From: Aphelocoma coerulescens
Taxonomy: Eukaryota > Chordata > Aves > Passeriformes > Corvidae
DNA: 64,000 nucleotides
Reading direction: 5' to 3'
Assembly (NCBI RefSeq): GCF_041296385.1
Contig: NC_091034.1
Location: 496,001 to 560,000, forward strand
Made by a program: the position numbers and the translations under genes
Notes under the pieces: model-generated
Told to the model about the DNA's origin: nothing
The model's database searches: none
The model's input: the letters and a program-made list of their open reading frames with translations, nothing else
Shown: in pieces, positions 36,998-49,660 of the stretch
Layout: each line of letters begins with the position of its first letter
Numbering within the stretch: the first letter of the stretch is position 1

Positions 36998-39900
36998 GTG
37001 TTAATGTTTACCAGCCCCAGGAATTCCCTGAAGGCTGGGCTTATGGAAAAAGAGAGAATAAACCAGTGTACTTGTCAGGAGAAGGGCAGTGAGGATGCCA
37101 ACTCCTTCTTCTCTGCATCTTCTACTTGTCTGCAGTTTGTTAAATCCCTAAAATCAGTCAAGACACCTGGAGCCCGGTCCTGGCATTTTGAGGAAGTAGC
37201 TTTAGAAAAAACCTACATATTTAAATAAACTCACTGAACAGTCACAGTTCCTGTTTATTCTGTGCCTCTACCCAAATCCAGACCTCAGAACTTCCCAGTA
37301 AATCCGATGTGCAGAGATTTGGACCATGTCCCACCTTGGTGCCATCCCAGCCCCTCCGTCAGGAGCAGAGTGTTCGCACCAGAATTGTGCTAAATCCTGT
37401 TTTTTAAGTGGAAACTCTTCATCTGCACAACTTGTTTGGTATCAGAGAAGAGCTCTGATCCTTTTGTCACTGATTTTAATGGGACTTTGAATATTCTAGG
37501 TCTTACATACCAATATATGCAGGAAAACAGCGTTTCTCAGGTGCTGGTGCACCCTGCAGGGGAGCAGCCCTGGCTTAGAGAGGCAGCAGAGTAGAACTGC
37601 TGCGTATTTTTGTTTTACAGCAGTGCCCTGGTGAGGACGAGCTGATTTTAGTGATTCTGGATAATTTGCAAATGAGCTGCTTAGAAAATGTGGCATCCCT
37701 GGTGTGATGGGTACCTAAAACCTGCATATTTGTCCACGTAGCTGTGAATGGGAACTTGTGTTTAAGCAGAAGGATCTGAGAGTGTGTGTGATGATCATTG
37801 AAATATCATTGTAATAATGAAAGGCAAACTGGGAGCGTTTAGAGGGAAATTGTCCTTGTTTAGTGGTTTAATAATTTGTTGTGCTATTTTTAAAGCTGGG
37901 ATAATTCACAGGAGTAGTGGGAGAATATGCTTTATGCATTATTTGAGGGGGTGCTGTGTAAAAAAAGGCTGAAATGAATAGATCTAATTATTCAGGTTTC
38001 TCCACCATCATCTTTAATATTTGCAGATGAGCTGGATCTGTATGTTACAGACACTGGAGTTTTGCCTGCCAGCAGCTTCCAAGCCTGTTCCACTGAGTGC
38101 AGAGCACACCAGGGAGGGAAAAAAGCGGAGTAGGCTTGAATGATCTGGTTGCCAAAACAATGGTAACATTCAGATGTGTCCAGAAGTGCAGGAGCAGGTG
38201 CTGCCCTGTTTGTGCTCAGATGCAGGAGGTACCTGAGGCTGGTCCTGGGCATCTCCAGAGCTCGGTGGCAGAATTACAGAGTTGTTTATTTTGTCCCGTA
38301 ATACTGATTTTAGGTCAAAAGCTGCTCTGTGCTGTGTTCAGGGGTCTCTGCTGCAGCCCCTGGGAGTGTGGTAAGGGAGACAGGGAGAGCAGGGACTTCC
38401 TTGTGCCTTGCCCTGGATGCTGCCGCTGTTCCTAAGGCAGCCCCTGGATGGAAGATGAGCCTCTCATTAGCCACGTGTCTGTGGGAGGAGGAGATTCTGG
38501 GCTCTTCTGGGATGCTCTGGCCGAGGCTGTTTTCTCTGCCTTCAGTAACACAGCTTTTCACATCAGATAAAGAGTAAAATCTCGCTGTAGCCTTCAGTCT
38601 GTGGAAGTTCTGTGCGTTTTCACAGGAGTGGGAGCAGCTGCCTGTGGGGAGCCCGGGAAAGCTGCTTCCCCCGGCACTGAGCCTGTGCTGAGCACCTTTT
38701 TCAAAATCCAGGGCATGCACAAACCAAAGCTTGGGGGAAATGAAGGTGCTGGGTGTGAGTGAGGAGGGGCAGCCTGAGGAGCTGCTGTTCGGGCTGCGCT
38801 GCCTGCGGGGAGTTCATTAGGGAGAAATGAAGATACAGGGTTTAAATTATAATCCTCTTACTTTCCCAGAGCTGAATGCCCAGAGATTTCCCTCACTGGA
38901 GGGTTGCAGTTGTTTGGGTTGCAGTGATTGAGTTGTCACAGTGATTGGATTTGGGGCTGTGGGAGGGCAGAGCCAGCCCAGCTCCACAAAGAAATGATGA
39001 TTCAGAACTAAAAGCCACATCCATGCTGTCACCATCACTCCACACTTGTGAGCCAAGTGATGGGTTCTGCTGCTCTGGGGAATTCCTTCACCTGCATCTG
39101 AGGCCAAGTTCCTGCTGTCCAGGCCAGTGACCCAGGGCAAAACTCTGTAAAAGCAGCCTCCAGGGCTGGTGCATCAACAGAGCCAGTCCCATGCTCCCTT
39201 TGTGGTTTTCCTCAAGGAAATCGTTCAGCAGCTGGAAGGAAAACCAAGTCTGGTCGTTAAAAACAGGGATAAAGAGGAGACTCCTGTGCAATGACCTCCC
39301 TCTCCTGTACCTTGCTCCAGGGGCAGCTGCCTTTGGTCTGAGGGGCTTGTATAAGTAAGAATTTATAAATCTAGGGACAGCACCCTTGGTGTAAAGAACA
39401 CTGGCTGTGCCTCTGAGTGCCCAGCTGGGAGGTTGAATCAGTATTTAGCATTTAACCAGGTCAGGGAATGGCTTGGGAACAGACCAGTGCAGGTGTTGTG
39501 CAGAAATACCTGCACTGCAGGAGACACCGGGGTGGGCTGAGGGTGTTGTGTTGTTTGGGGAAAGAGATGGATCTCATAACAGTTTTATCCTGTTTCCAGC
39601 CAGTCCCTATTTTTGGTATTTGATGCCTTGACATAAAATAGTAACAAGATATTTTTGAAAATGTGTGTGGTGGCACTTTGGTGAGTTGTTAGCTGGGTGT
39701 TGTCCATCATTATTGCAGAGATACATGAGATATAACGAGATACCAAACCACCTGGGCTACGGGCCATAGTTTTTATTCCCTGCAGCACCACATTGGTTTG
39801 TGGCCATGCCAGAAAAAGCCCTTTGGGGCTGCTGTGGGACAGCCAGGGGCTGCCTGTGGCCCCAGCAAAACCCCCTATGTTGTTCTAAAGTGTTTCGCTC

Positions 39901-40056
39901 ACTCTGTCACGTTCCTCCTAAGAGATTTAAGCTCTGTGCTGGTGTCGGGGGCAGGCAGGGCTGTGGCTGTGCCGGTGGGGCTGGGAAGGGAGTGGGAATG
40001 CGAGGTTTCCTCCCCAAGGTCACGGCCGACAGCGATGGGAGCAGCGGCGAAGCTCC

Positions 40057-40293
40057 TGAGTCACGGTCATGCGCTGGAGCTGCAAGTCCAGTTCTCCTCC
40101 TCGTGTGTAACTTCAGTAAATATAGACCCAGCAACCTCTTCCTGAGTCAGGAGAGGATTCAGGAATCAGCCACAGGGATTAACCCCCTCCTGGCCAGCCC
40201 AGCCACCGAGCTCAGCAAGGGACACCTTTTTGCCCGGGGCTGGAAGAGTTTTGTTCCCAAAAAAATTTTCCAGAGGCAGAGCTGGGTGACTCA
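40057..40293. promoter_or_regulatory. Candidate intronic enhancer: three AP-1 sites
   Basis: Perfect TGAGTCA occurs at 40057-40063 and 40143-40149, and TGACTCA at 40287-40293 (the last extended to TGACTCAGC, like an NF-E2/MARE half). By base odds roughly 0.03 such sites are expected in this length. The stretch just before is CpG-containing (cacggccgacagcgatgggagcagcggcgaag). No coding potential is recognised. Enhancer function is inference. Confidence 0.3.
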
Positions 40294-41943
40294 GCTCTTT
40301 TGAGCCTGATGTGTGTACTTTGCCTGTTTATTCCCAGGACAGGCAGTCCTGAGGGAGTCATGTTACGCTGCAGGCTCAGTGTTTATTAACCAGCTCGGGG
40401 CCTGAGCTAAGAATAACTTCTTTCAGTTGTTTTGTTGATAGTGATCATTTTTCCTTGCTTAGCACAGGCAGCAGCTCGAGAAACAGCCCAGAGAAAGGGT
40501 TTTCCCAGCAAGTTGTGGGAATACATAAACACTCAGCTATTATCACCTTCCTCCCTTGAACAGCCACAGCTGAAATATAAAATCAGGAAGGTGAGAGCTT
40601 TAAGGGAAGCAGATTCCTCTGTCTCAAAGTGGAGCAGCTCAGCAGCGCTCTGTCCTCTTCCAGCAGGTATTTGAACTTCAGGGATTCAATCCAGCCTTTA
40701 GATGCTTCAGAACCAACATTTGTCTGCAGAGCAGTACTTGCTTCCCTGCCTTCTCCTCCATGGGGGTTTATTTGGGGGAGTTTTGGAGCATTTCCTCACT
40801 GATCTCCTCATTCCCTTGCTCCATCCTCGGCGTTCCAGCCCCGGAGCACGGAGCCCAGTGTGGCTGCACGTGACCACCTCACTTTCTGTACCCGTTTAGC
40901 TGCTTGGCACAGAAAAAAGCCCTTTGACAGATGAATAGATGCAATGCTTTAATCAGCTGATGTGTATGAAAAGCAGCAGAGTGCTGTGATTTATTCTGTC
41001 GGATCTTTGATAGTTTATTCAGGCTCCCACAGCCGATGTGAAGTTACTACCTGCAGAAGTTTATAAACCACTTTCCCCTCCCTTTTCTTCCCCCTATTAT
41101 GGTTTTAACACAAATACCAGTTAAGGCAACGTCCCTCTGGTTGGAAACATGTGGAGCAGAAGCATTTGTTGTTGTGCAATAGTTGTAAAACATGTTTATT
41201 TAGGTGATGTTTGTGGTCTTCAGTGGGGTTGGTATTGCACTTGTTCCTTGCTTGTGACCTCGCACCCGCCGGGGTCGTCTGTCCAAAACTGCCTTGGCTG
41301 ATGACACCTTAATAGCAGAAACCCTTAATAGCTGAAACCCTGCACTGGCCTCTGGTTAAGCCTTTATATGCTTTTTTCTTTATTTATAACTTAGTGCTGT
41401 GCTCGTGCTGGTAGGGTTTAAATACTAAAGCAAATTTAACCCTGGATTGTGTCACACTGTCACAAGTGACGTGTCACCAGTGAAGTGCCTTTGGCACTGT
41501 GTTTCCAAATACCTGTTTTATAGTTTTGCTGCTAAAACTCAGGAGGTTTTTTAGGTTTAATGATAGCTGTGCTCCCTTTCTCTCACATTTCCTTTGGATT
41601 GGGTGATTGGGCTGTTTTGGAGGTGGGTACAGACTTTGTGGCAGCATCAGCTATCTGACTTATCCATTGGGAGACACATCAGAGCTCTTCTCTGTCACGT
41701 GCAATTTAAGCCTGAAGAAGATGTTTTTGTGAGCCTGAAGATGGGGAGGAATAGTAGATATTTTCTTCTCCTGTTGCTGAGATGCTGTGGGAGCAGCAGT
41801 TTGGGATGAGGTCTCATCTCCTGAGATGTGGAGCTGGAGGCACAAGGAGCCAGTGGTCAGCTGGTTTATTGGTGTTATTTGTTTATAATATTTCCCAACA
41901 CAGCCACCTACCCTGTGGGCTCACTGCTGGCTGGTGGGAGAGA

Positions 41944-42215
41944 TCCAAGGGAGAGTGGCTTTAAACTAAAAGAGAGTAGGTCTAGGTTGGATATTAGGAG
42001 AAAATCCTTCCCTGTGAGGGTGGGGAGGCCCTGGCACAGGGTGCCCAGAGAAGCTGTGGCTGTCCCTGGATCCCTGGAAGTGTCCAAGGCCAGGCTGGAG
42101 GGGGCTTGGAGCAACCTGGAATGGTGGAAGGTGTCCCTGCCCATGGCAGGGAGTGGGACTGGATGAGGATGATTAAAGTCCCTTCCAACCCAAACCGTTC
42201 CATGATTCCATGATA
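41944..42215 (+). mobile_element. CR1 LINE 3' fragment, sense
   Basis: taggtctaggttggatatta, gaggccctggcacagggtgc, and the 3' end cccttccaacccaaaccgtt followed by two ccatgatt octamers. Confidence 0.93.
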
Positions 42216-43029
42216 TGAACAGCAGCATCTGGACCTGTGCTGATCCTCCAGGGGAAGAAGCCTTAATCTCACCCTGGGCAGAGATCCCAGATGCAGAAAG
42301 TCAGCAGCAGGATACAACAAAGGCAGGACAGCTTCTCCAGGTTGTGGATGAACAGAGTTTCTCCACATCTCCTTAGCTCTGGGTTATTCCCTGTGGAACG
42401 ACACTTGACACCACCAGCTCCTGCAGAATCACTCGTCAAGTAAAGGGGAAAAGAGTTGATGCTGCATCTGACATCTCAAAAACAAATTAGAAGTCTTCTT
42501 TCCATTTAGTTGTTTCCATGAATTAGTTTCTGGCAGTGGTGAAAAGGGAGGGAAGGGGTGGCTGGAGTGGATCGGATCAGTGAGCTCCTGGAGAGGAGGG
42601 ACAGGACAAACCTGCCCTGCCCACCCCTCAGAGGATGCTGCTGCTGTCAGGAGCTGGGCAAAGCATTTAATTGCTCTTGAACCAGAGGCTGTGCAGCTGT
42701 ACGGTGTAAACGACTCCAGAACAACATTGTCCAGCTAAATCCCCTGCCCAGTGTGTTCGGTGTCCTGGATCACAGTGAAGATGTAGTCATGTATTTGGAG
42801 ACACATGTTTTATCATCATTTTGACCCAAAAAGCTGTGAAAATGAGACAGAAGCTAACAGAAGGTCCTGCCTAGTTAAGTTGTGTGGTAGGAGCGGTGTC
42901 CTCGTGTCTGTGGAGTCATGTCTAAGTTTTGCTCTTTAAAAAGCAGTTCCAGTGTGGTCCCAGAGCAGGAATAGAAGATGTTGCAGCAGTTGGGTTTTGG
43001 GATGGGGCTGTTTTTGGGCTGTGCTCATT

Positions 43030-43058
43030 CCCCTTATCCCCTTATCCCCTTATCCCCT
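43030..43058. repeat. (CCCCTTAT)n short tandem repeat
   Basis: Three and a half perfect copies of an 8-bp unit in the 18-kb intron. It is not the telomeric hexamer. Confidence 0.85.
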
Positions 43059-43244
43059 GTGCCATGTTTTGGGGAGGGGGTGTTTATTGTATTTTTCCTT
43101 TTTTTTTTCTTTTCCCCCTGAGATTGAGGAATTCATGGTTGAATTGTTTCCAAACATTTGTTTCATTTACCTTATGTTGCACTTTTATCAGCAGGTGATT
43201 AGTCCAGAGATGGAAAAGCAGAAAAACAAATGCAAATTGTACCC

Positions 43245-43759
43245 CTGTTCTGGCCCTGCTGGGGCACCTCCAGTCCTGGGGCAGTGCTGGGGCCCTCAGG
43301 ACAAGAAGGACATGGAGGGGCTGGAGCGAGTCCAGGGCAGGGAATGGAGCTGGGGAAGGGGCTGGAGCCCCAGGAGGGGCTGAGGGAGCTGGGAAAGGGG
43401 CTGAGCCTGGAGCAAAGGAGGCTCAGGGGGGACCTTGTGGCTCTGCACAAGTCCCTGACAGGAGGGGGCAGCCGGGGGGGTCGGGCTCTGCTGCCAGGGA
43501 ACAGGGACAGGAGGAGAGGGAACGACCTCAAGGTTAGGTTGGATATTGGGAAAAACTGCTTCATTGAAAGGGCTGTCCAGCCCTGGCACAGCTGCCCAGG
43601 GCAGTGGTGGAGTCCCCATCCCTGGAGGGGTTTAAAAGACATGTAGCTGTGGCACTTGGGGACACGGTTTAGTGGTGGCCTTGGCAGTGCTGGGGCACAG
43701 TTGGACTTGAAGATTTTAGAGAGCTTTTCCAACATTAACAATTCTGTGATTCTATGGTT
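43245..43759 (+). mobile_element. CR1 LINE 3' fragment, sense, 510 bp
   Basis: It is the longest copy in the window. It includes gacatggaggggctggagcg, ggaggctcaggggggacctt, ggttaggttggatattggga and ccaacattaacaattctgtg. It is 5'-truncated in the untranslated part, with no ORF2 domain. Confidence 0.92.
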
Positions 43760-44618
43760 CTTGAGAGCAAAGGCTGTTGCAGGCTGGTGGCTGGTTTTTG
43801 TGCCATTACAATAATAAACTATTTCAAAAAATAATAATGTAAATTATAATGTTTTTGTTCAAAAAGAAGAAGGAAAAAGGCACTCTGCAAAGTTATTTCT
43901 AAATGTCTCATTAAAATGCATCATCGGCAGAGCTCCAGAGCTCCAGTTTATTGTTACTTTGGGCAAATAACACTTGGGGAGAGCATCTGGTGGGATAAAT
44001 TGTTATAGCCCACGGAAATGGGTGGAAGTAGGAAAAATTTGCAGAGCCTGTAGCCACGGCCTGCCTTCCATCTGGGACGGTTTCGGGCCATTCCATTGCG
44101 TTGGAAATGCTTTAATGCAGCAGCAGCTCCTGTTAAACACACTCAAGGTTTTTTCTTGCTGTTTGTCTGATTTTGGAGGATTTATTGGCGTCATGTACAG
44201 TTCTGGCTTTCCTTGGAAGCTAGTTCAGAGAAGGTTTTTGGAAACAGGTGGCCAGGGCTTTGGACACGCAGGGTTTTGGTGACGTGGTGTTGGGGTCGTG
44301 TGTCCCTTGGGTTGTTTTCCACCGCAGCGCTTGGGGAGCTCAGGTGGTAAATAGTGGCAAACTCTGACTTATAAAATAGTAGTAAACTTTGACTAATAAT
44401 GAGTAAGGCAGCTGCTACTTACTAGTAGAGCTACAAGCTGCTACCATGAGAGGCAGATTTGATGAGTTGATCCGTGACAGAGACGGTTTCTCCATTGCAA
44501 TCTTTTCATCTTTATCTCCATGTCAGTGACTCCAGTTGATAACGTGTTCTGTTCCTGTTTTTCAGGATGAATCATTGGATCCACTCACTTCGTATTTACT
44601 TTTCTTGTTCCCTGGCAG

Positions 44619-44714
44619 GCTCCTTACCCCTCAGGACAGAATGCAGCTCCAACCACGTTGGTGTACCCTCAAGCCCCTCAAACAATGAACACGCAGCCTC
44701 AGACCCGCTCACCG
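44619..44714 (+). CDS. EIF4G3: eIF4GII exon with the conventional start Met (96 nt)
   Basis: Thirty-two codons in phase 0 follow a ttcttgttccctggcag acceptor and end at ccg|gtaagg. The product is APYPSGQNAAPTTLVYPQAP followed by QTMNTQPQTRSP. The ATG at 44685-44687 corresponds to the Met used as the start of the commonly described eIF4GII protein (MNSQPQTRSP in mammals as I recall; here MNTQ). Both the leader-containing frame and this internal start remain open. The exon ends after SP, exactly where isoforms either splice directly to FFQRPQ or include the two short exons that follow. A second AG at 44564-44566 lies 52 nt upstream and would shift the frame if used. Confidence 0.95.
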
Positions 44715-45020
44715 GTAAGGAGCCCACGCTGGCCTTGTCTCCTGCTCTTTCTTCCTCGTTCGTGTGTTTCTCTGTCTGTGTGTGTCTATAGCCCATGGCT
44801 GGTTCTCTGGAAAGCCCATTTTACTGACCGGGAAGCACATCCCGAATGGCAAACCTTGACTGAGTTTTTCAGACACTATCCTGGTAGGATATTTTTCCTT
44901 CTGAAGTTGCTAAAGGAGCGATGGAGGGATTCTCATCTACCTTCAAATAACACCATTTATTTTTAGCCTAGTTGCTTTCAGGTTCACTTCATTGTAGAAT
45001 TCAGGTTCATTGCCAGAATC

Positions 45021-45064
45021 TTTCTCTTTTCTTCTTTTTCTTTTCTTTTCTTTTCATTTTTCTT
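45021..45064. repeat. (TTTTC)n polypyrimidine tract
   Basis: A 44-bp nearly pure pyrimidine run made of TTTTC units, interrupted by one A. It is followed at once by ctttaag|gatg, so it resembles a very strong 3' splice site. No matching donor was found near it, so it is more likely a decoy than an exon start. Confidence 0.75.
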
Positions 45065-46754
45065 TAAGGATGTGTTTTACAGAGGGATAGACCAAAGATC
45101 AAACACAAGCAGTTCTCTGCAGCAGCACTTGGTCTCCAGTGGCCTCTGGGCTTTGCTCCCAAATCAGTGCCACCGATCAGTTCTAACCCTGGAGGTGCTC
45201 ACATGTAACCTAGAGCTTCTGTGTACTCAGATCTTTTTGTGCTGAGCCCCTTTTTCATCCAACTTCAGGTTTGATCATCCTTCACAGTCTATTTTTTGGG
45301 TGTTTATTGTGATACTGCTCTGCTGTTTTAGGACTTCAGTTCCCCAAACCAGGTATTTTCTGGGGATTCTCTGCTCATAGCACAGCTCCACGTGATGTTA
45401 GAAGACCCTCCTAGGGCATCAGAGGCTTAGCCCAGCTTCTGGAGGCGTGGTGGCTTCCCATCACCACGTCTCAAGGCTCTGTCAGCCTTGAGCAGCAATC
45501 CTGCACCTCCTGCCCCTCTGTGTCAGGACACCCTCAGGTTGCCCATAACCCCTCAGTCCCTTCCCAACACTCTGCTCTTTTTAGAGTAAGGTGAATACTC
45601 CTGGAGCGAACTGAAAGCCTCTGAGACAGAGGAGTTTGTCCACAAACCAGGTATAAATACAAATGTCCACAGGGCAGGAATCCCCAAACCTGCAGCATCA
45701 CTGGGGCACTTGCCTGGCTCTGGAGATTTCCCATCCAGGATATTGCAGGGTTGGTTCTGAGGCCCCTTAACCTCCGTGCTGATGAACGAGCCAGGTAACA
45801 CTGATTTTGAAGTTCTGTGATGTGGACAGCTGGGAATTTGTCCTTAGAGCCCCATTCTGATCAATAATGCAGGACACTGCTGATAAAACTCTTTCCTCAG
45901 TAAGTATAATCATCTTTCTCTTTAATTGTTGCAAAGCACAGCTAAGCTGGTATGGTTAGAACTGGAGCAAAAACTTGACTGAAGAGCTGCATCTCTAAAC
46001 CAGTTTTTTTGACAGCCCAGCAGAACAGTGCCAATACATTGCACAGAAAACTGGAAGAGGAGGAAGGTTTTGGAACAGAGTCCGGTTTACAGGTCCCTGG
46101 CTGGAAGAGGCTGGATAAAATACTGCATTGTAAGCAATATAACAAACTGTACTCCTTCTTGCAGGCAATTGTGCCCATGGCACTGTTTTTATTTCTTCCT
46201 TCCTTTCTTTATTATATATATTTTTTTTACCACATCCTTTTTTGTTGGCTACAGAAATGCACTGATTTTGCTTCTTTGCTGAAAGCACGAGCTGCCGTGG
46301 CAGCCTCTGCCAGTGAGGTGCTGCCACAAGGTCCCAAAGGTGAATTACAGCTGGGGGGTCTGACCAGGGGTAGAACAGAGACCAGGGCCCCATGGGCTTT
46401 GTCACTCAGCAGAGAGAGAATCTGCAGGAAATTCGGCCAGTAAATGTCAAATTTTGTAGGGTTTTTGCCCGTAACTGAGGAGATCCCAAGGAAGGATTTA
46501 TCTGCACCTGTCAGCCTTGTTTGTACTGTTCTGAGCTCTCCTGTGTGCAGGTTTTGCCATGTGCTCTGCTAGTGCCCATCTCCACCCCATGACTAAAAGC
46601 TGCTCCCACCCATCACATCTCATTCCACCTCCCACCCCAAAGCAAATGCAAGACTAGCCCAGGCCTGAGCTACTCCTGCATTTGGTTCTTGGCTTGATTT
46701 ATTTATTTGTAATTTAATTTTTTTTTTTAATTTATATTTTTAACCGTCCTTTTT

Positions 46755-46801
46755 GGTGGTGAGGGGAGGGTGAGGAGGGGACGAGGAGGGTGGCGGGGTG
46801 G
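46755..46801 (+). repeat. G-rich tract with quadruplex potential
   Basis: Runs of 4, 3, 4, 3 and 4 guanines with short spacers lie on the + strand, so also in the transcript. They sit directly after an A/T-rich stretch in the intron between the 44619 and 49550 exons. The pattern allows a G-quadruplex in DNA and RNA. Confidence 0.5.
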
Positions 46802-49549
46802 CTTTGCCATCCCTGGGTTTCCGTCGTGCTCCGGCACAGCCGGCGTGGGCAGGCAGGACTGACCCAACCCCTCCCTCGAGACAGAGCTTCCTCCATCCTG
46901 CTCTGCATCCAAGGGCCGTTGGAAGTGCAGAGCTCAGGTTTTCTGTTCCTCCCAGCACAGCTGCCTTTGCAATCCAACCAGCTTCACATTTGCTCCCTGC
47001 TAGCATCACTCCCACAGCGGGAATTGCAAAGCTCCAGCTGGGCAAGGAAAACAAAATTTGGGTCCTTCAGCACTGCTGAAAACTCCCCATTAGCTCTTGC
47101 CCATGCCAGCCCTGAGCACCAGGTGACCTCAACACAAAGTGTCCAATTTTAGGACTTCTGCCAAAAAAAGATGTGCTGGAGAGGGTGCTGGAGCAATCCA
47201 GGAGGGATGAGGTGTGCCAGCCCAACATCTGCAGGGAGAGAATATTCCCTGTGTCCATGGAGCAGTGGGCAGGACTGTAGGGAGTGAGGAGCGTGGGGCA
47301 GGAAGGTTGGACCCAGGATTTATAAAGTTTTCCTATCTACTGTCTTCATCAAACAGAGAAAAAACAACCCCAAAGTGTGTATTTTAAGCCAGCAGTGACT
47401 ACAGTTTGTTCTGTTGCTTACAGCTATTAACAGGAATAATTCCTATCAAAATGAATTCTTTTTAAAAAAATTTAAAATTAAGAGCCAGTGGTGACCAGTG
47501 CAAAACAGATGAGGGCATTTTTCACTAACTTGGAGCTTTTATTTTATTTCTGTATTTTTTCCTTGTAACACACATTACTTTCCACCATGGAATATACTTT
47601 GGCTTCTTCAGATACAAACTTCCAGCTCTTGTTTTAGGCGCAGTGAGAGCAAATCTTTCCTCTGGAACAGGGATGAGAGAGGTGCTTTGGCCCTGAAGTG
47701 AAGCAGTACAAGGTTTCTGCATCCCAACATTCTCTTTTTGGCTGTTTTCTTTCACTGGTGTCTAACACGGAACGTGCAGCCCCACAGAAAGGCTCAGCCC
47801 TTCCAGGGTACCTTTAGTCCCTTTTCCCAAACACAGGATATTTGAGCTGGTTTAGGGGAAGTTCTTTGGGAAAATAAGGACTTGAAGTGCTTTTATCTCT
47901 TGAGACTCATCCATGTACCTGTTTCTCCTCATCCACAGAACCACTGCCCTCCTCCCTCCCGGAGCCTTGGGAGGATGCCAAGAGGCTCTGAGTCCTTCTA
48001 CTTTATTAAAATAGAAATTACAGCTTTTTGTTTCACAAGGTGACCATGCTTTGCTTTTTTGTTCTTTAATGTAAGGCCTAGGGAAAATTTTCCAGGGTGA
48101 GAAAACTATTTGGTGAACCAGTGCAGGTCATTCTTTATAAATTCTTGTCCCAGGAACAGTCTGTGTGTCCGTATTTACTCACTTCTGAAGGTTTTTATGA
48201 CTTTCCATCCAAGTATCACCATGAGGTGAGGGTAAAAGGAATATATAAACACCAGGATTAGTAGACTAGTTCTTGGAAATCTTTACATCTAGGCAATTTA
48301 AGTGTTTATAAAGCAAAAGATCACATGTACCAGTGAATATTTATGCTTTGCTTTGTGTTTGATGGCTTTAGAAGAGTTGGAAGGGCTGCAAATGAACCCA
48401 GGCCCACTCCCCCTTATAGAAAGAAAACTTATTAAGAAAGTCACTAATTAGTAGCCAGTTTTGGTCACTGTTGAGGCAGAAAGTAAGCCACAGAGAGCCC
48501 CTGAGTGAGCAGAGGTGGCTGTGCTGAACCATCACAGCAGAGGCACGTGGTGGGTAAAATCCCCTATGGATGTAGTTGTGGTCACTGCAGTTAATTACTG
48601 GAGCTCTTATCAACATCTCTGCTCTCATTGTGGAGCTCTGCTCGTTACACTGAGAACTCAGGGTTTCAACACCTAACTCTGCTCTGGAAGTGGGTACCTT
48701 GTCATCTTTATTTATATTTTCCATTTCTTGCATTCATTTTTATTTCTATTTTAACAATCAGTTCCTTATTGGGAAATGCTTTTAATGTTGACTGAGCATG
48801 TTAAATTGGGATTTTTTCCTCTGTGCGTGGCCCAAGTGAGTGGGAAGTGATTCAGTAGCCTGAGCTCAGGGCTGGGAACCAGGACCTCCTGTTCTCCATC
48901 CAGGCTCCTCTGCTGATGCCTTCAGCTCCACGGGGACACCCCAGGATAACCTGATCCTTCACTTTCAGAGAGGGTGACAGATCCCACTCATTAAGGAGGG
49001 GTTTGCTGCGATCCCAGTGGAGGAGAAAAGCTGGAAATGCAGTAGCAGGGGGTGTACGTGCAAGGAACGGCTGCTCTTTGCCTCACAGGGATGTCCCACG
49101 GCCCCTGTGCCTCCCTGGCTCTTCCCAGCCGTGAGTCTCCATCCTCTGCTCCCACCAAATCCCCGGGATGGCTCCGGCCCAGCTGCTTTAACCATTTACC
49201 TCCACCTTGAACAGTTTCAGAATCTCCACTGCTGCTTGTTTTAAGTTGGTTTTTTTGGTTTTATGTTTTTTTTCCCAGGCAGGATAAGGAATGCCTGCAT
49301 CCCTGAGTGCCTTTAGGATCCCAGGCAGCTTTGGCTGTTCATCCCAGCTCCCAGTACAGTGCCCGTAGCGATGTCCATCGTGACACCTCAGTCCCTGTGT
49401 GTCGCTGTCCCGCAGCAAAGCTTTTGACTGTGTCGTTATTTTATTTTCTGTGGGTTTATTTTGCATAGAGTGTGACATTTTGGTTCGTTGTGGTGTTTCT
49501 GACTCTTTGTGCCTTTCCTTTTGTGTTTGTTTCTCCCGCCTTTCCTCAG

Positions 49550-49582
49550 TTTGCAGCGGGGCCTCGACCTGCCCATCACCAG
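49550..49582 (+). CDS. EIF4G3: eIF4GII short cassette exon (33 nt)
   Basis: Eleven codons, FAAGPRPAHHQ, are flanked by a U-rich acceptor (tttgtttctcccgcctttcctcag) and the donor cag|gtacag. The length is a multiple of three and both boundaries are phase 0, so inclusion or skipping keeps the reading frame. It joins after ...TRSP and before GGFRPIQ or FFQRPQ. From memory, mammalian EIF4G3 isoforms contain a closely similar peptide here, so this is a conserved optional exon and not a chance splice pair. The donor is duplicated in register (gtacagtacctg). Downstream are two ACTAAY motifs (49615, 49655) on either side of a G-run, which may govern inclusion. Confidence 0.85.
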
Positions 49583-49614
49583 GTACAGTACCTGCCCCTT
49601 CGTTATCACCCTGC

Positions 49615-49660
49615 ACTAATTGGCTGGGGGGAGGGGGGCGGAGGTGACTCACCCACTAAC
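49615..49660 (+). promoter_or_regulatory. ACTAAY pair with a G-run after the 33-nt exon
   Basis: ACTAAT (49615-49620) and ACTAAC (49655-49660) match the ACUAAY core bound by Quaking-type STAR proteins. Between them is a G-rich run (ggctggggggaggggggcgg) of the type bound by hnRNP H/F. The cluster begins about 33 nt after the donor. The arrangement suggests regulated splicing, but such short motifs can occur by chance. Confidence 0.35.

Larger units (their letters stand above)
26614..44618 (+). other. EIF4G3: Intron, 18 kb
   Basis: This is the largest intron in the window. It contains four sense CR1 fragments (28472, 32254, 41944, 43245) and five antisense (29551, 33924, 35371, 36112, 36908), a CCCCTTAT repeat, and the AP-1 cluster near 40057-40293. 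The CR1-free stretches 30000-32250, 32520-33920 and 37000-41940 hold no recognised exon or RNA gene. Confidence 0.85.
44715..49549 (+). other. EIF4G3: Intron, 4.8 kb, without CR1
   Basis: I saw no CR1 fragment in this intron, unlike most others here. It holds the TTTTC tract at 45021 and the G-rich tract at 46755. Nothing else is recognised. Confidence 0.8.

Noticed and set aside
43030..43058. CCCCTTAT repeat as an interstitial telomere
   Set aside because: The unit is 8 bp and not CCCTAA, and there are fewer than four copies.
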